Source: an uncultured archaeon (lineage in GTDB: Archaea; Thermoproteota; Nitrososphaeria; Conexivisphaerales; CALBHZ01). Taken from it: DNA of 12,378 bases. A model generated the notes under the pieces. That model had not been told where the DNA came from and ran no database searches. It was given only the letters and a program-made list of their open reading frames with translations. Where the stretch lies: contig CALBHZ010000105.1 of the NCBI GenBank assembly GCA_937892815.1, positions 1 through 12,378 on the forward strand, read 5' to 3'. Positions 6,715 to 12,378 of this stretch are shown here, piece by piece (within the stretch, counting starts at the first letter, position 1; the number at the start of each line of letters is the position of its first letter). Position numbers and translations under genes: made by a program.

Positions 6715-6721
6715 TTAATCC

Positions 6722-6731
6722 TCACCTCCTT
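6722..6731 (-). promoter_or_regulatory. Shine-Dalgarno of tldE inside the tldD stop
   Basis: AAGGAGGTGA forms the last codons of tldD (AGG AGG TGA) and ends 7 bases before the tldE ATG. It fixes the tldE start and couples the two genes. Confidence 0.85.
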
Positions 6732-8149
6732 CCTATCTTTACGTTTCTAAACCTCAAATGAGGCCCTCCCATCCATACGGGTACTCCTTGCATAGGATCT
6801 CCCTTTCCGCACGTAGCTGCAACGAAATCTAGGTCATCAGCTCTAGCATCTAAGCTAGACCAAAGCTTAGGCGTTGTTATCTCTATTACAGGATTGAGTA
6901 TCATCTCTTTTACTTCACCGTTCTTTACTAGATAGGCTTCATGACCTACATACCTTTGATTTAACCTTTTGTCGTCTATATTCCATTCCATAAACGACTT
7001 TACGTATACTCCCTCCTTTACATCCTTGAATAGCTCTTCTACGCCGTAATCTCCAGGTTCTACGTAGGTATTCGCCATTCTTATTATAGGCTCTTTATCG
7101 AACTCAGAAGCTCTAGCCGCTGCATTACTCTTTACGTTAAAGAAGGAAGCCGTTTGTCTATTGTGAAGAAATTCACTGATCTTCCCTCCGTATATTAGCC
7201 TCCTCCTCCCAGCTTTAACGCCTTCGTCATCGAATAGATAAAACCCAAATGAGTACGGGATCGTCGGATCGTCGCTAACAAAGGTTTGATCGCTGCCGAT
7301 CTTCACCCCTAGGTCGTTTGGATTTAGATAGGACTCTCCAGCTTGCGCAGCTTCCCTTCCTAATATTCTATCCGCTTCTTGAGGATGTCCGACCGATTCA
7401 TGAGCCATAATTCCCGCTACTTCAGGACCTACAATTAAATCCATGGAGCCTTGAGGAGAAGGCTTGGCTTTTTCGACTATTTTACTCGTTACTTCAGCCT
7501 CTTTGCATGTTTTCTCGTATATCCCTATCCTTTCGTAAGATTCGATACCTCCAGCTCCACCATATTGAACGCTTCGCTGTGATATCTTTCCGTTTGAATA
7601 GGCGGTAATAACTCCGTAAAACTCGAGCCTTGGTACTCTACTGAGGATCTTAGCTCCTTCAGAAGTTACGAAGTACTTCTCCTCTAGACTTGAATTCATC
7701 GTTAAAAACCTATCCTTTACATTTCTACCCCTTTCAACGATAGCTTTATCGAGTTCCTTCAATTTATCCATTAACCATTCTCCTGTAGCTTCCTCGATAG
7801 GGCGTTTTTCCTCAACACACCACTTCGCTACTTCCACTTTTTCCCTGCTGAAAGAAACAGGCTTCTTAAATAGAGGACGGGAGTTTGTGGCTTGTTTTAT
7901 TAACCTCTTCAGTAATTCCTTAACCTCCCTTCTTTCTAAGTTATTCGTAGATCCAAACGCTAAGGCACCCTTTACAATTACCCTAATTCCGATACCATAA
8001 GCCTTAATCACGGCAGATAGCTCCGGAAATCCGTTCTTCAGTATAGCTTCGTTTTTAACCGTTAAGTGGAGCCTAGCTTCTACGTAATCGACCTTCTCAT
8101 CTACTCCTCGCTCAACTACAAAGTCCGCTAGATCTAAATCTAAGGACAT
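6722..8149 (-). CDS. tldD: TldD zinc metalloprotease subunit
   Basis: This 475-residue protein is the catalytic half of the TldD/TldE heterodimer, peptidase family U62. The active site motif HExxxH is intact as HESVGH (His250, Glu251, His255). The third zinc ligand expected from the E. coli enzyme, a C-terminal Cys, is present as Cys447 in AATCGKGDPMQGVPVW. A glycine-rich QYGGAGGIESY block precedes the active site, and the GGPHLRFRNVKIG ending is typical. Length matches the family (about 450-480). The start ATG 8149 has no Shine-Dalgarno; a GATATTAA box at 8179-8172 would start transcription exactly at the ATG. The upstream coiled-coil gene ends 32 bases before, so read-through co-transcription is also possible. 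No RiPP precursor or toxin-antitoxin gene that would indicate a substrate is visible. Confidence 0.96.
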   Translation of the reverse strand: MSLDLDLADFVVERGVDEKVDYVEARLHLTVKNEAILKNGFPELSAVIKAYGIGIRVIVKGALAFGSTNNLERREVKELLKRLIKQATNSRPLFKKPVSFSREKVEVAKWCVEEKRPIEEATGEWLMDKLKELDKAIVERGRNVKDRFLTMNSSLEEKYFVTSEGAKILSRVPRLEFYGVITAYSNGKISQRSVQYGGAGGIESYERIGIYEKTCKEAEVTSKIVEKAKPSPQGSMDLIVGPEVAGIMAHESVGHPQEADRILGREAAQAGESYLNPNDLGVKIGSDQTFVSDDPTIPYSFGFYLFDDEGVKAGRRRLIYGGKISEFLHNRQTASFFNVKSNAAARASEFDKEPIIRMANTYVEPGDYGVEELFKDVKEGVYVKSFMEWNIDDKRLNQRYVGHEAYLVKNGEVKEMILNPVIEITTPKLWSSLDARADDLDFVAATCGKGDPMQGVPVWMGGPHLRFRNVKIGRR

Positions 8150-8171
8150 AAACGAGGTTAATAAGAGGAGG

Positions 8172-8179
8172 TTAATATC
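8172..8179 (-). promoter_or_regulatory. Possible box A for tldD-tldE
   Basis: On the - strand this reads GATATTAA, centred about 26 bases before the tldD ATG. It is a weak match to the consensus, but the spacing is exactly that of a leaderless transcript and no Shine-Dalgarno exists. Confidence 0.35.
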
Positions 8180-8181
8180 GT

Positions 8182-8721
8182 TTACATTCTCGTCTTTTCC
8201 AACATCTTAGTAAACGTCCAGGTAGCTGTATTTATTATCTCGTTTAATCTAGATCTCTCCCTGTAGTTGTAAATCGTTATCTTTTCAATTTTCCCATCTT
8301 TTTCATCTATGGTATATCTCAACGTTTTATCTTTAGGAACCCTGCCTATAGATGTTTCGTTTTCGTCCTTTCTCCTCATTCCTTCTAAGACCTTGCCTAT
8401 AAAGAAGCTTCTGAAAGGAGGAGTAGATGTATAGAGTTCTACATCTGGAGCTGGGACGATCGTTACCGAATCCCTTCTTACGTATGCGTTAGCTAACAAG
8501 AAGCCGTCCTTTTGCCTCCTTAAGGGCCTGACTTCGGCCTCTTCCGTTATCTCCTTCTCAACTGAATATTCGGCGGCGGGAACAAAGCTTAACTTCTTTA
8601 GGTTTTCATCTATTACCCTTAATATGCCTCTATACGTTTCAAGTTGATCCTCCAGCTCTTTAATTCTCTCTTCTAAAAATAACCTATACTCAGCAAGCTT
8701 TTTGATATCTTCCTCGCTCAA
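8182..8721 (-). CDS. Coiled-coil protein of unknown function
   Basis: I do not recognise this 179-residue protein. Residues about 3-45 form a likely coiled coil (KKLAEYRLFLEERIKELEDQ shows heptad spacing of Leu/Ile). A charged linker (about 52-72) leads to a mixed alpha-beta domain (about 73-179) with the blocks GFLLANAYVRRDSVTIVPAP, TPPFRSFFIGKVLEGMRRKD and LRYTIDEKDGKIEKITIYNY. There is no membrane segment and no Cys, so no zinc finger. The start is TTG 8721: a box A centred about 28 bases upstream supports a leaderless message from this codon, and MSEEDIKK is a natural N-terminus. It sits just upstream of tldD-tldE on the same strand and may be read through into them. Function cannot be assigned; a nucleic-acid or protein scaffold role would be a guess. 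Confidence 0.75.
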   Translation of the reverse strand: MSEEDIKKLAEYRLFLEERIKELEDQLETYRGILRVIDENLKKLSFVPAAEYSVEKEITEEAEVRPLRRQKDGFLLANAYVRRDSVTIVPAPDVELYTSTPPFRSFFIGKVLEGMRRKDENETSIGRVPKDKTLRYTIDEKDGKIEKITIYNYRERSRLNEIINTATWTFTKMLEKTRM

Positions 8722-8745
8722 ACCTAAGTTTACTACATCTGCATG

Positions 8746-8753
8746 ATATTAAA
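8746..8753 (-). promoter_or_regulatory. Box A promoter for the coiled-coil gene
   Basis: On the - strand this reads TTTAATAT, within CCTTTAATATC. The centre at about 8750 predicts transcription from about 8723, two to three bases before the TTG start. Confidence 0.5.
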
Positions 8754-8773
8754 GGTTTATTGGAAAATGGAGG

Positions 8774-9808
8774 TCATAGGCCTAATTTGGCTTTAGCTTT
8801 ATCGGCAATAGCTTTAGCCATCTCGAGAGTAGAGGCGCTCCCTCCTAGATCGTAGGTCACTACTTTCCTTTCAGATATTACCTCTTCCGTGGCTTCAAAT
8901 ACCGCTTTACCGAGCTCTTTAAATCCTAAGTAATCAAGCATCCAAGCACCAGATAGTATCATTGCAGTTGGATTTACTTTATATTGACCTTTATACTTAG
9001 GAGCGCTACCGTGAGCAGGTTCAAACATAGCGAAGTTATCCCCTATGTTTGCTGAATACAACATGCCTATACTTCCTATTAAGGCTCCTGCTTCATCTGT
9101 TAGTACATCCATGTAGAGATTAGGGCCTACTATAACGTTGTAATTAAACCTTTGAGGGTTTTTAACAAGCTGTTGAGCAAAGTTATCAACTACGTAATCT
9201 TGAAGCTCTATATCTGGAAACTCTTCAGCCACCTTTCTAGCGCACTCTAAAAATAATCCATCGGTTAACTTCAATACGTTGGACTTATGGACGACTACGA
9301 CCGTTTTCCACCCTCTAGCCTTAGCTTCCTTAAATGCGAACCTTATTATCCTTTCAGACGATTTCCTCGTTATCTTCCTTAAGGCTATAGCGGTATCTGG
9401 ATCTACTTGAAACTCTATTCCACAGTATAACCCCTCGGTATTTTCCCTAACGAACAACATATCAACATAGCCTAACGGTCCCTCTATACCTCCAATAGTC
9501 CTTACAGGCCTTAAATTTGCATAGAGATCGAAGGTTTGTCTGATGGCTATAACGGCGCTTCTTGGAGTTCCCGGACCGAAGATGGTTGTCATAGGAGCTT
9601 TGTAAACTACGTCTGCCCTTTTTATCGCTTCCCACGTTTCAGGAGGGAGATAGGAATCTCCTCCGTGTTTCATCCACCACTCAGAGCCTCCTTCTCTTAT
9701 ATCGAACTCGATCTTCTCATCGGCTCTAATAGCCCTCATAACTATCATAGCTGCCTCGACAAGCTCGGGCCCTACTCCATCTCCTTTTATAACCACTGCC
9801 CTTCTCAT
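8774..9808 (-). CDS. Isocitrate/isopropylmalate dehydrogenase family, probably NADP-linked isocitrate dehydrogenase
   Basis: This 344-residue beta-decarboxylating dehydrogenase has the metal and substrate residues in place: IKGDGVGPE at the N-terminus, Arg90, Arg100, Arg121 (VRENTEGLY with Tyr128), Lys175 in VVHKSNVLKLTDG, and the signature NLYMDVLTDEAG (230-241) with Asp234 and Asp238. The cofactor loop HGSAPKYKGQYKVNP has Lys271-Tyr272, and VTYD has Tyr319, matching the NADP-binding residues of E. coli isocitrate dehydrogenase (Lys344, Tyr345, Tyr391). Isopropylmalate dehydrogenases have Asp in that loop. Ser84 in PRSAVIAIRQ matches the isocitrate-binding Ser113, but the neighbouring Asn115 position is Val. 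The length fits the short archaeal/IPMDH-like branch. I favour isocitrate; 3-isopropylmalate or homoisocitrate are not excluded. No leu or lys genes are adjacent. Start is ATG 9808, with a leader of about 13 bases and no Shine-Dalgarno. Confidence 0.9.
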   Translation of the reverse strand: MRRAVVIKGDGVGPELVEAAMIVMRAIRADEKIEFDIREGGSEWWMKHGGDSYLPPETWEAIKRADVVYKAPMTTIFGPGTPRSAVIAIRQTFDLYANLRPVRTIGGIEGPLGYVDMLFVRENTEGLYCGIEFQVDPDTAIALRKITRKSSERIIRFAFKEAKARGWKTVVVVHKSNVLKLTDGLFLECARKVAEEFPDIELQDYVVDNFAQQLVKNPQRFNYNVIVGPNLYMDVLTDEAGALIGSIGMLYSANIGDNFAMFEPAHGSAPKYKGQYKVNPTAMILSGAWMLDYLGFKELGKAVFEATEEVISERKVVTYDLGGSASTLEMAKAIADKAKAKLGL

Positions 9809-9823
9809 TAACTACTTCACAAC

Positions 9824-9842
9824 ACGCTATCTTATCTAGCGT
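9824..9842. promoter_or_regulatory. Palindrome at the dehydrogenase promoter, candidate operator
   Basis: The perfect inverted repeat ACGCTA (9824-9829) and TAGCGT (9837-9842) is separated by 7 bases. It fills the space between box A (9845-9853) and the predicted start of transcription (about 9822), a position at which a bound repressor would block RNA polymerase. A 5' hairpin is less likely because it would lie mostly upstream of the transcript. Confidence 0.4.
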
Positions 9843-9844
9843 AA

Positions 9845-9853
9845 TAATAAATT
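9845..9853 (-). promoter_or_regulatory. Box A promoter for the dehydrogenase gene
   Basis: On the - strand this reads AATTTATTA after an A-rich ACAAAA (BRE-like). The centre at about 9849 predicts a start near 9822, about 13 bases before the ATG. Confidence 0.6.
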
Positions 9854-9865
9854 TTTGTGTCTCCT

Positions 9866-9882
9866 ATCAAAAATAGAAAATA
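9866..9882 (-). terminator. T-rich terminator after the TBP gene
   Basis: On the - strand, TTATTTTCTATTTTTGA lies about 10 bases after the TBP stop codon (TAA, 9894-9892). It is T-rich with no hairpin, as is common in archaea. Confidence 0.5.
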
Positions 9883-9891
9883 AGTGAGGAT

Positions 9892-10458
9892 TTAGTAGAT
9901 CATTAAGTCTTCCTCCTCTAGAAGAACATGTAGGTTGTTTACCGCTCTATACACCTCCTCTTCCTTTTTAGCTCCAGTACATACGAGCTTTCCACTCGCA
10001 AATAGTAAGATTACGGTTTTAGGATCGAGCATTCTGTGGATTAAGCCTGGAAACTGTTCTGGTTCGTACATGCTCCTAGGAAGCTTCATCGCCGCTTCCT
10101 CTAATTTTACCCTTCCCCCTAGAGAAGCCGATGCGACTATGTTCTGAATTTCGATTACGGGTTCATTCGTTATCTTTATCCCTCCTCTCCTAAGCTTTTG
10201 AACAACTAGCTGTACGGCTTTAATAGCTTGCTCTTCGCTTTTAGCCCCTGTACATACCATTTTGCCTGAGCTAAAAATTAAGGTAGCGGTTTTAGGAGAT
10301 TTTAGCCTAAAGACTAGACCGGGAAACTGTTCTGGATGGTATTCCACATCTGGAAAAAGCCTCGTAATTTCGTTTAAATCTATAGATTGATTGACGCTCG
10401 CTGAGGCTACCACATTTTCTATTGAGATTAGAGGCGTCGTCTTGGGCAATTCTCTCAC
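9892..10458 (-). CDS. tbp: TATA-binding protein (TBP)
   Basis: This general transcription factor binds box A and recruits TFB and RNA polymerase. It shows the two imperfect direct repeats of the TBP saddle: ISIENVVASAS...EQFPGLVFRLKSPK...LIFSSGKMVCTGAK, and IEIQNIVASAS...EQFPGLIHRMLDPK...LLFASGKLVCTGAK. The DNA-intercalating aromatic positions are kept. The acidic tail is short (EEEDLMIY). The open frame extends to a TTG at 10470 (192 residues), but I choose GTG 10458 (188 residues): the only box A (10487-10480) lies 13 bases from the TTG, too close for the TTG to be on the transcript, while transcription 26 bases from its centre begins at this GTG. No Shine-Dalgarno precedes either codon. 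The signal peptidase gene ends 24 bases upstream of the TTG. Confidence 0.95.
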   Translation of the reverse strand: MRELPKTTPLISIENVVASASVNQSIDLNEITRLFPDVEYHPEQFPGLVFRLKSPKTATLIFSSGKMVCTGAKSEEQAIKAVQLVVQKLRRGGIKITNEPVIEIQNIVASASLGGRVKLEEAAMKLPRSMYEPEQFPGLIHRMLDPKTVILLFASGKLVCTGAKKEEEVYRAVNNLHVLLEEEDLMIY

Positions 10459-10479
10459 TATACGAAACAATAGATCAAG

Positions 10480-10487
10480 TATATAAA
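10480..10487 (-). promoter_or_regulatory. Box A promoter for the TBP gene
   Basis: On the - strand this reads TTTATATA, a consensus box A, in the gap between the signal peptidase stop and the TBP gene. The centre at about 10483 predicts a start of transcription at about 10457-10458. Confidence 0.7.
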
Positions 10488-10494
10488 TACTAAC

Positions 10495-10974
10495 CTACTT
10501 TACTGGACGTTCTTCCCTTCCTTCATAAAAAAGCTCGTAGATTATGCATAAACCGAGCAATACGGCGAGGATGTATCTATAGGGCGACATAGCTAGAAAA
10601 CCAAAATACGGAAGGTGAACAACAACTACGCCGTTCAACATATTATCGCTGACCAAAACTGGATCTGGGACGGGGTTGTTATCTCCCTTCGTTTTGAGAA
10701 GCACCAAGTTATCATTTACTATCTTCTCGATAACCCGATGGATAATATATGTCCCACCTCTATGATAAACCACTATCTGTCCAACTTGGACCTCCTTCGT
10801 TGATACGGGGACGATAAAAACGAGATCTCCTTCTCTTATAGTTGGCAACATGCTCCTACCCTCTACGGGATACGCGTATCCCAAGTAATTTAAGATAGTA
10901 ATAAGTACGGTTAATAAAGCAAGGGTAGTTATTATTGTTACCGCAATAGATGTTAATTTCCTATTAAGCGACAA
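10495..10974 (-). CDS. Signal peptidase I, archaeal Sec11-like type
   Basis: This membrane-bound serine protease of family S26 removes signal peptides from Sec substrates. An N-terminal membrane helix (about residues 7-30) is followed by the outer catalytic domain: Ser41 in GRSMLPTIREGD is the nucleophile, and His79 in YIIHRVIE replaces the bacterial Lys, as in Sec11. KGDNNPVPDP gives the candidate acidic residues Asp98 and Asp104. A second helix at about 134-150 anchors the C-terminus. The 159-residue length fits the compact archaeal forms. The start is TTG 10974. A TGA lies just upstream in frame, and no other start codon precedes the N-terminal helix, so this TTG is the only start that keeps it. 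The gene overlaps the end of the 90-residue membrane protein by 11 bases and is probably translated from the same message. Confidence 0.93.
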   Translation of the reverse strand: MSLNRKLTSIAVTIITTLALLTVLITILNYLGYAYPVEGRSMLPTIREGDLVFIVPVSTKEVQVGQIVVYHRGGTYIIHRVIEKIVNDNLVLLKTKGDNNPVPDPVLVSDNMLNGVVVVHLPYFGFLAMSPYRYILAVLLGLCIIYELFYEGREERPVK

Positions 10975-11236
10975 CGGTCATTACCAGCGCTAGGATAAGT
11001 AATAACCAGCCTATTAATAGTATCGTTCTCACAACTCTCTTAGCTGCGGAAAAGAACTCTAGAATTACGTAGATCGCGGTTAGAGTCACGAGTAGAGTTA
11101 TACCTTGGCCGAATTGCTCAGAGAGAGCAGGATTAGATTTCAGAACTGTTTCCTCTAACAATTTAGATATCAAATCCACTAAGAACTGATAGACAGTATT
11201 TAGGAATAGTAATATTTGAGTAATGAAATCCGACAT
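10964..11236 (-). CDS. Small membrane protein, unknown function, overlapping signal peptidase
   Basis: I do not recognise this 90-residue protein. It has two clear membrane helices at about residues 46-63 (ITLLVTLTAIYVILEFFS) and 70-89 (RTILLIGWLLLILALVMTVV), plus an N-terminal hydrophobic and partly amphipathic helix at 4-27. Basic residues (AAKRVVR) lie between the last two helices. ATG 11236 is supported by a box A centred about 28 bases upstream. Its last codons overlap the signal peptidase start by 11 bases, so the two genes share a message. The context suggests, but does not show, a link to the secretion or membrane-protein machinery. Confidence 0.75.
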   Translation of the reverse strand: MSDFITQILLFLNTVYQFLVDLISKLLEETVLKSNPALSEQFGQGITLLVTLTAIYVILEFFSAAKRVVRTILLIGWLLLILALVMTVVA

Positions 11237-11260
11237 GCTGTTAAAAGCATCTCCGTTCTT

Positions 11261-11268
11261 TATTTAAG
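11261..11268 (-). promoter_or_regulatory. Box A promoter for the small membrane protein/signal peptidase unit
   Basis: On the - strand this reads CTTAAATA, directly after the pantoate kinase stop. The centre at about 11264 predicts a start near 11238, two bases before the ATG. Confidence 0.6.
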
Positions 11269-11273
11269 CATGT

Positions 11274-12170
11274 CTATCTAAGCGCTTTGATCTTCACGTA
11301 TCCTTTCCCAATTCTACTTGTCCCAATATGAGCATTAGGATAGAGAACCTTCAGTTTACGGAGAACTCCTAATGCCTTATCCCTTTCAATTAACGCGTGA
11401 ACCGCGTCTCCTATCATGTTAGGAGCTGCTCCTAAAGCCCCCATTTCCCTCAGTCTATCCGATAAGGACAACAAATGCCTTTCTACTATCCCGCATTCTT
11501 CAGCAAACTTTCTAGCGGCGCTTAAAAGTATTTCTAACTTAGGATCCCTCTCTACGGTGTTTAGAGCTTTTTCCCCAGCTTTAGATAACCTTTCTACAGC
11601 CTTTTTGGATGATAGTACTTTCTTCGTGCTTTTCGACGAAAACACGATATATAAAATACGATAAGGTTCTTCATTAAATATCAAAGGTAGAAAAACCGCT
11701 TTTCCCGGAGGACCGGGTTCTATTAAAAGCCCCGCACCCGTAGGCATAGAAGAAATGCTTGAGACCGTACCCAGTCCAGTTCTCATAATTATCTCAGCAT
11801 CATGAGCATAACGAGCTAGCCTATAGTAATCTTCAGGTCCGGAAAGCAGTATCGAGGCACCTATCACAGCTCCTAGAGCTCCAGAACCACTTGTCCCAAA
11901 ACCAGCTCCTATTGGAACTGGCACTTCATGTACAACATCTACTCCTTTAGAAGGATAGTTCTCTTTGAAGAATAGAGATAAAGCTTTCCCGCTAGTGCTG
12001 TCTTTCACCTTTTCCCCGTTTATTATTACCTTACCTTTCCCTTCCTTTACGACGGTTTTCAGAGGAGTATGTAATATAAAGCCGCCTCCTCTGGCTCCTA
12101 TTTCTCCATTTCTTTCAACTACTTGAAAGAAGGAAGTTAAAGCTAATGGAGTTTCCACTACAACCCTCAT
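11274..12170 (-). CDS. Pantoate kinase (GHMP family, archaeal CoA biosynthesis)
   Basis: This 298-residue GHMP kinase phosphorylates pantoate to 4-phosphopantoate, the archaeal variant of the CoA pathway that replaces bacterial pantothenate kinase. The ATP-binding loop is PVPIGAGFGTSGSGALG (84-100). The N-terminus MRVVVETPLALTSFFQV and the block MPTGAGLLIEPGPPGKAVFL, as well as AAPNMIGDAVHALI near the C-terminus, match the archaeal pantoate kinase pattern rather than mevalonate or homoserine kinases. The partner enzyme, 4-phosphopantoate-beta-alanine ligase, is not in the window. The start ATG 12170 has a GAGGT motif about 9 bases upstream, overlapping the stop of the preceding membrane gene, and the gap between the genes is 7 bases, so they are likely co-transcribed. 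It lacks its own box A. Confidence 0.88.
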   Translation of the reverse strand: MRVVVETPLALTSFFQVVERNGEIGARGGGFILHTPLKTVVKEGKGKVIINGEKVKDSTSGKALSLFFKENYPSKGVDVVHEVPVPIGAGFGTSGSGALGAVIGASILLSGPEDYYRLARYAHDAEIIMRTGLGTVSSISSMPTGAGLLIEPGPPGKAVFLPLIFNEEPYRILYIVFSSKSTKKVLSSKKAVERLSKAGEKALNTVERDPKLEILLSAARKFAEECGIVERHLLSLSDRLREMGALGAAPNMIGDAVHALIERDKALGVLRKLKVLYPNAHIGTSRIGKGYVKIKALR

Positions 12171-12177
12171 TTGAAGG

Positions 12178-12378
12178 CTACCTCTTAGAGATGGATGTGA
12201 AGGTAAGCGCTATGAAGCTTATAATTGAACAAGCTAAGGAAAGGAAAGCTAAGGTCTCCTTAGTTCCAGTTGGAGATGCTATCGATAAAGCTTCTCCTAC
12301 TCCAGTGAACTGTAAAAGCCCGAAGATGGCTACGAAAAATAGAGCTATGATGAACATGGGTAAGCCAAAAGATGGCTT
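12178..12378 (-). CDS. C-terminal part of a membrane protein, cut by the window edge
   Basis: On the - strand the frame is open from the window edge to TAG 12180-12178, giving 66 residues. It contains two hydrophobic segments (about 7-24, PMFIIALFFVAIFGLLQF; about 43-63, LAFLSLACSIISFIALTF) separated by a Gly/Ser/Thr-rich loop, and a basic ending SISKR. Codon use (TTA, CTA, GTA, ATA, AGG) agrees with the neighbouring genes. It stands 7 bases before pantoate kinase on the same strand, and its last codons hold the GAGGT motif for that gene. The family cannot be named from this fragment. A + strand frame from ATG 12201 is also open but gives an unconvincing low-complexity peptide. Confidence 0.6.
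   Translation of the reverse strand, partial: KPSFGLPMFIIALFFVAIFGLLQFTGVGEALSIASPTGTKETLAFLSLACSIISFIALTFTSISKR

Noticed and set aside
8150..8181. GAGGAGG on the + strand as a Shine-Dalgarno
   Set aside because: It is on the strand opposite to all genes here, and no + strand gene follows it.
9824..9842. Reading the palindrome as a terminator hairpin
   Set aside because: It lies upstream of a gene at the promoter with no following T tract in either transcript direction that would fit; the TBP terminator is the separate T-rich tract at 9866-9882.
12201..12378. + strand frame starting MDVKVSAMKLIIEQ at the window end
   Set aside because: Its later part is a low-complexity Lys/Met-rich string, while the - strand frame gives natural membrane helices, matching codon use and operon spacing with pantoate kinase.

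Overview
The window reads as a piece of a thermophilic archaeal genome, most likely from the TACK side (Thermoproteota or a related deep lineage). The evidence is a two-repeat TATA-binding protein, a group II chaperonin (thermosome) subunit, an archaeal Sec11-like signal peptidase, an archaeal pantoate kinase, an HTH-ACT regulator of the archaeal COG2150 type, many AGG/AGA and ATA codons, and box A promoters placed so close to start codons that most transcripts should be leaderless. The exact order cannot be settled from sequence reading alone. Bases 1-53 are not biological: they match an Illumina Nextera i7 adapter ending in the 19-base transposon mosaic end. The window therefore begins at a raw contig or read edge, and the first gene is truncated.

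Layout. On the + strand lie a 5'-truncated acyl-CoA dehydrogenase (55-1149) and a small stand-alone Lrp/AsnC-type RAM domain gene (1204-1435), which is split by a one-base frameshift in a run of five G. From 1442 to the end, everything is on the - strand. Read in the direction of transcription (right to left) the genes are: the tail of an unrecognised membrane protein; pantoate kinase (CoA biosynthesis); a 90-residue membrane protein overlapping signal peptidase I; TATA-binding protein; an isocitrate/isopropylmalate-type dehydrogenase; a coiled-coil protein of unknown function; the TldD/TldE protease pair; a thermosome subunit; an HTH-ACT regulator; a four-helix membrane protein; and a Cas4-like Fe-S nuclease fused to a HAD phosphatase-like domain related to polynucleotide 3'-phosphatases.

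How the genes go together. Most of the window is housekeeping: transcription initiation (TBP), protein folding and secretion (thermosome, signal peptidase), peptide processing (TldD/E), central metabolism (dehydrogenase, acyl-CoA dehydrogenase) and CoA synthesis (pantoate kinase). Likely transcription units are the upstream membrane gene with pantoate kinase (7-base gap), the 90-residue protein with signal peptidase (11-base overlap), tldD-tldE (7-base gap, with a Shine-Dalgarno overlapping the tldD stop), and the four-helix membrane protein with the nuclease-HAD fusion (13-base gap). First genes of units have box A about 26-31 bases from the start codon and no Shine-Dalgarno. TldE, internal to its unit, has a strong GGAGGTGA. 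The thermosome has both a promoter and a roughly 48-base leader carrying two SD-like motifs and a 12-codon upstream ORF.

The points most worth a second look are the nuclease-HAD fusion, whose phosphatase nucleophile Asp appears to be Ser, the thermosome leader ORF that abuts the start codon, the palindrome at the dehydrogenase promoter, the promoter-based start correction for TBP, and the frameshifted RAM gene. No gene-free stretch exceeds 300 bases. I saw no CRISPR array, insertion sequence, tRNA or rRNA.
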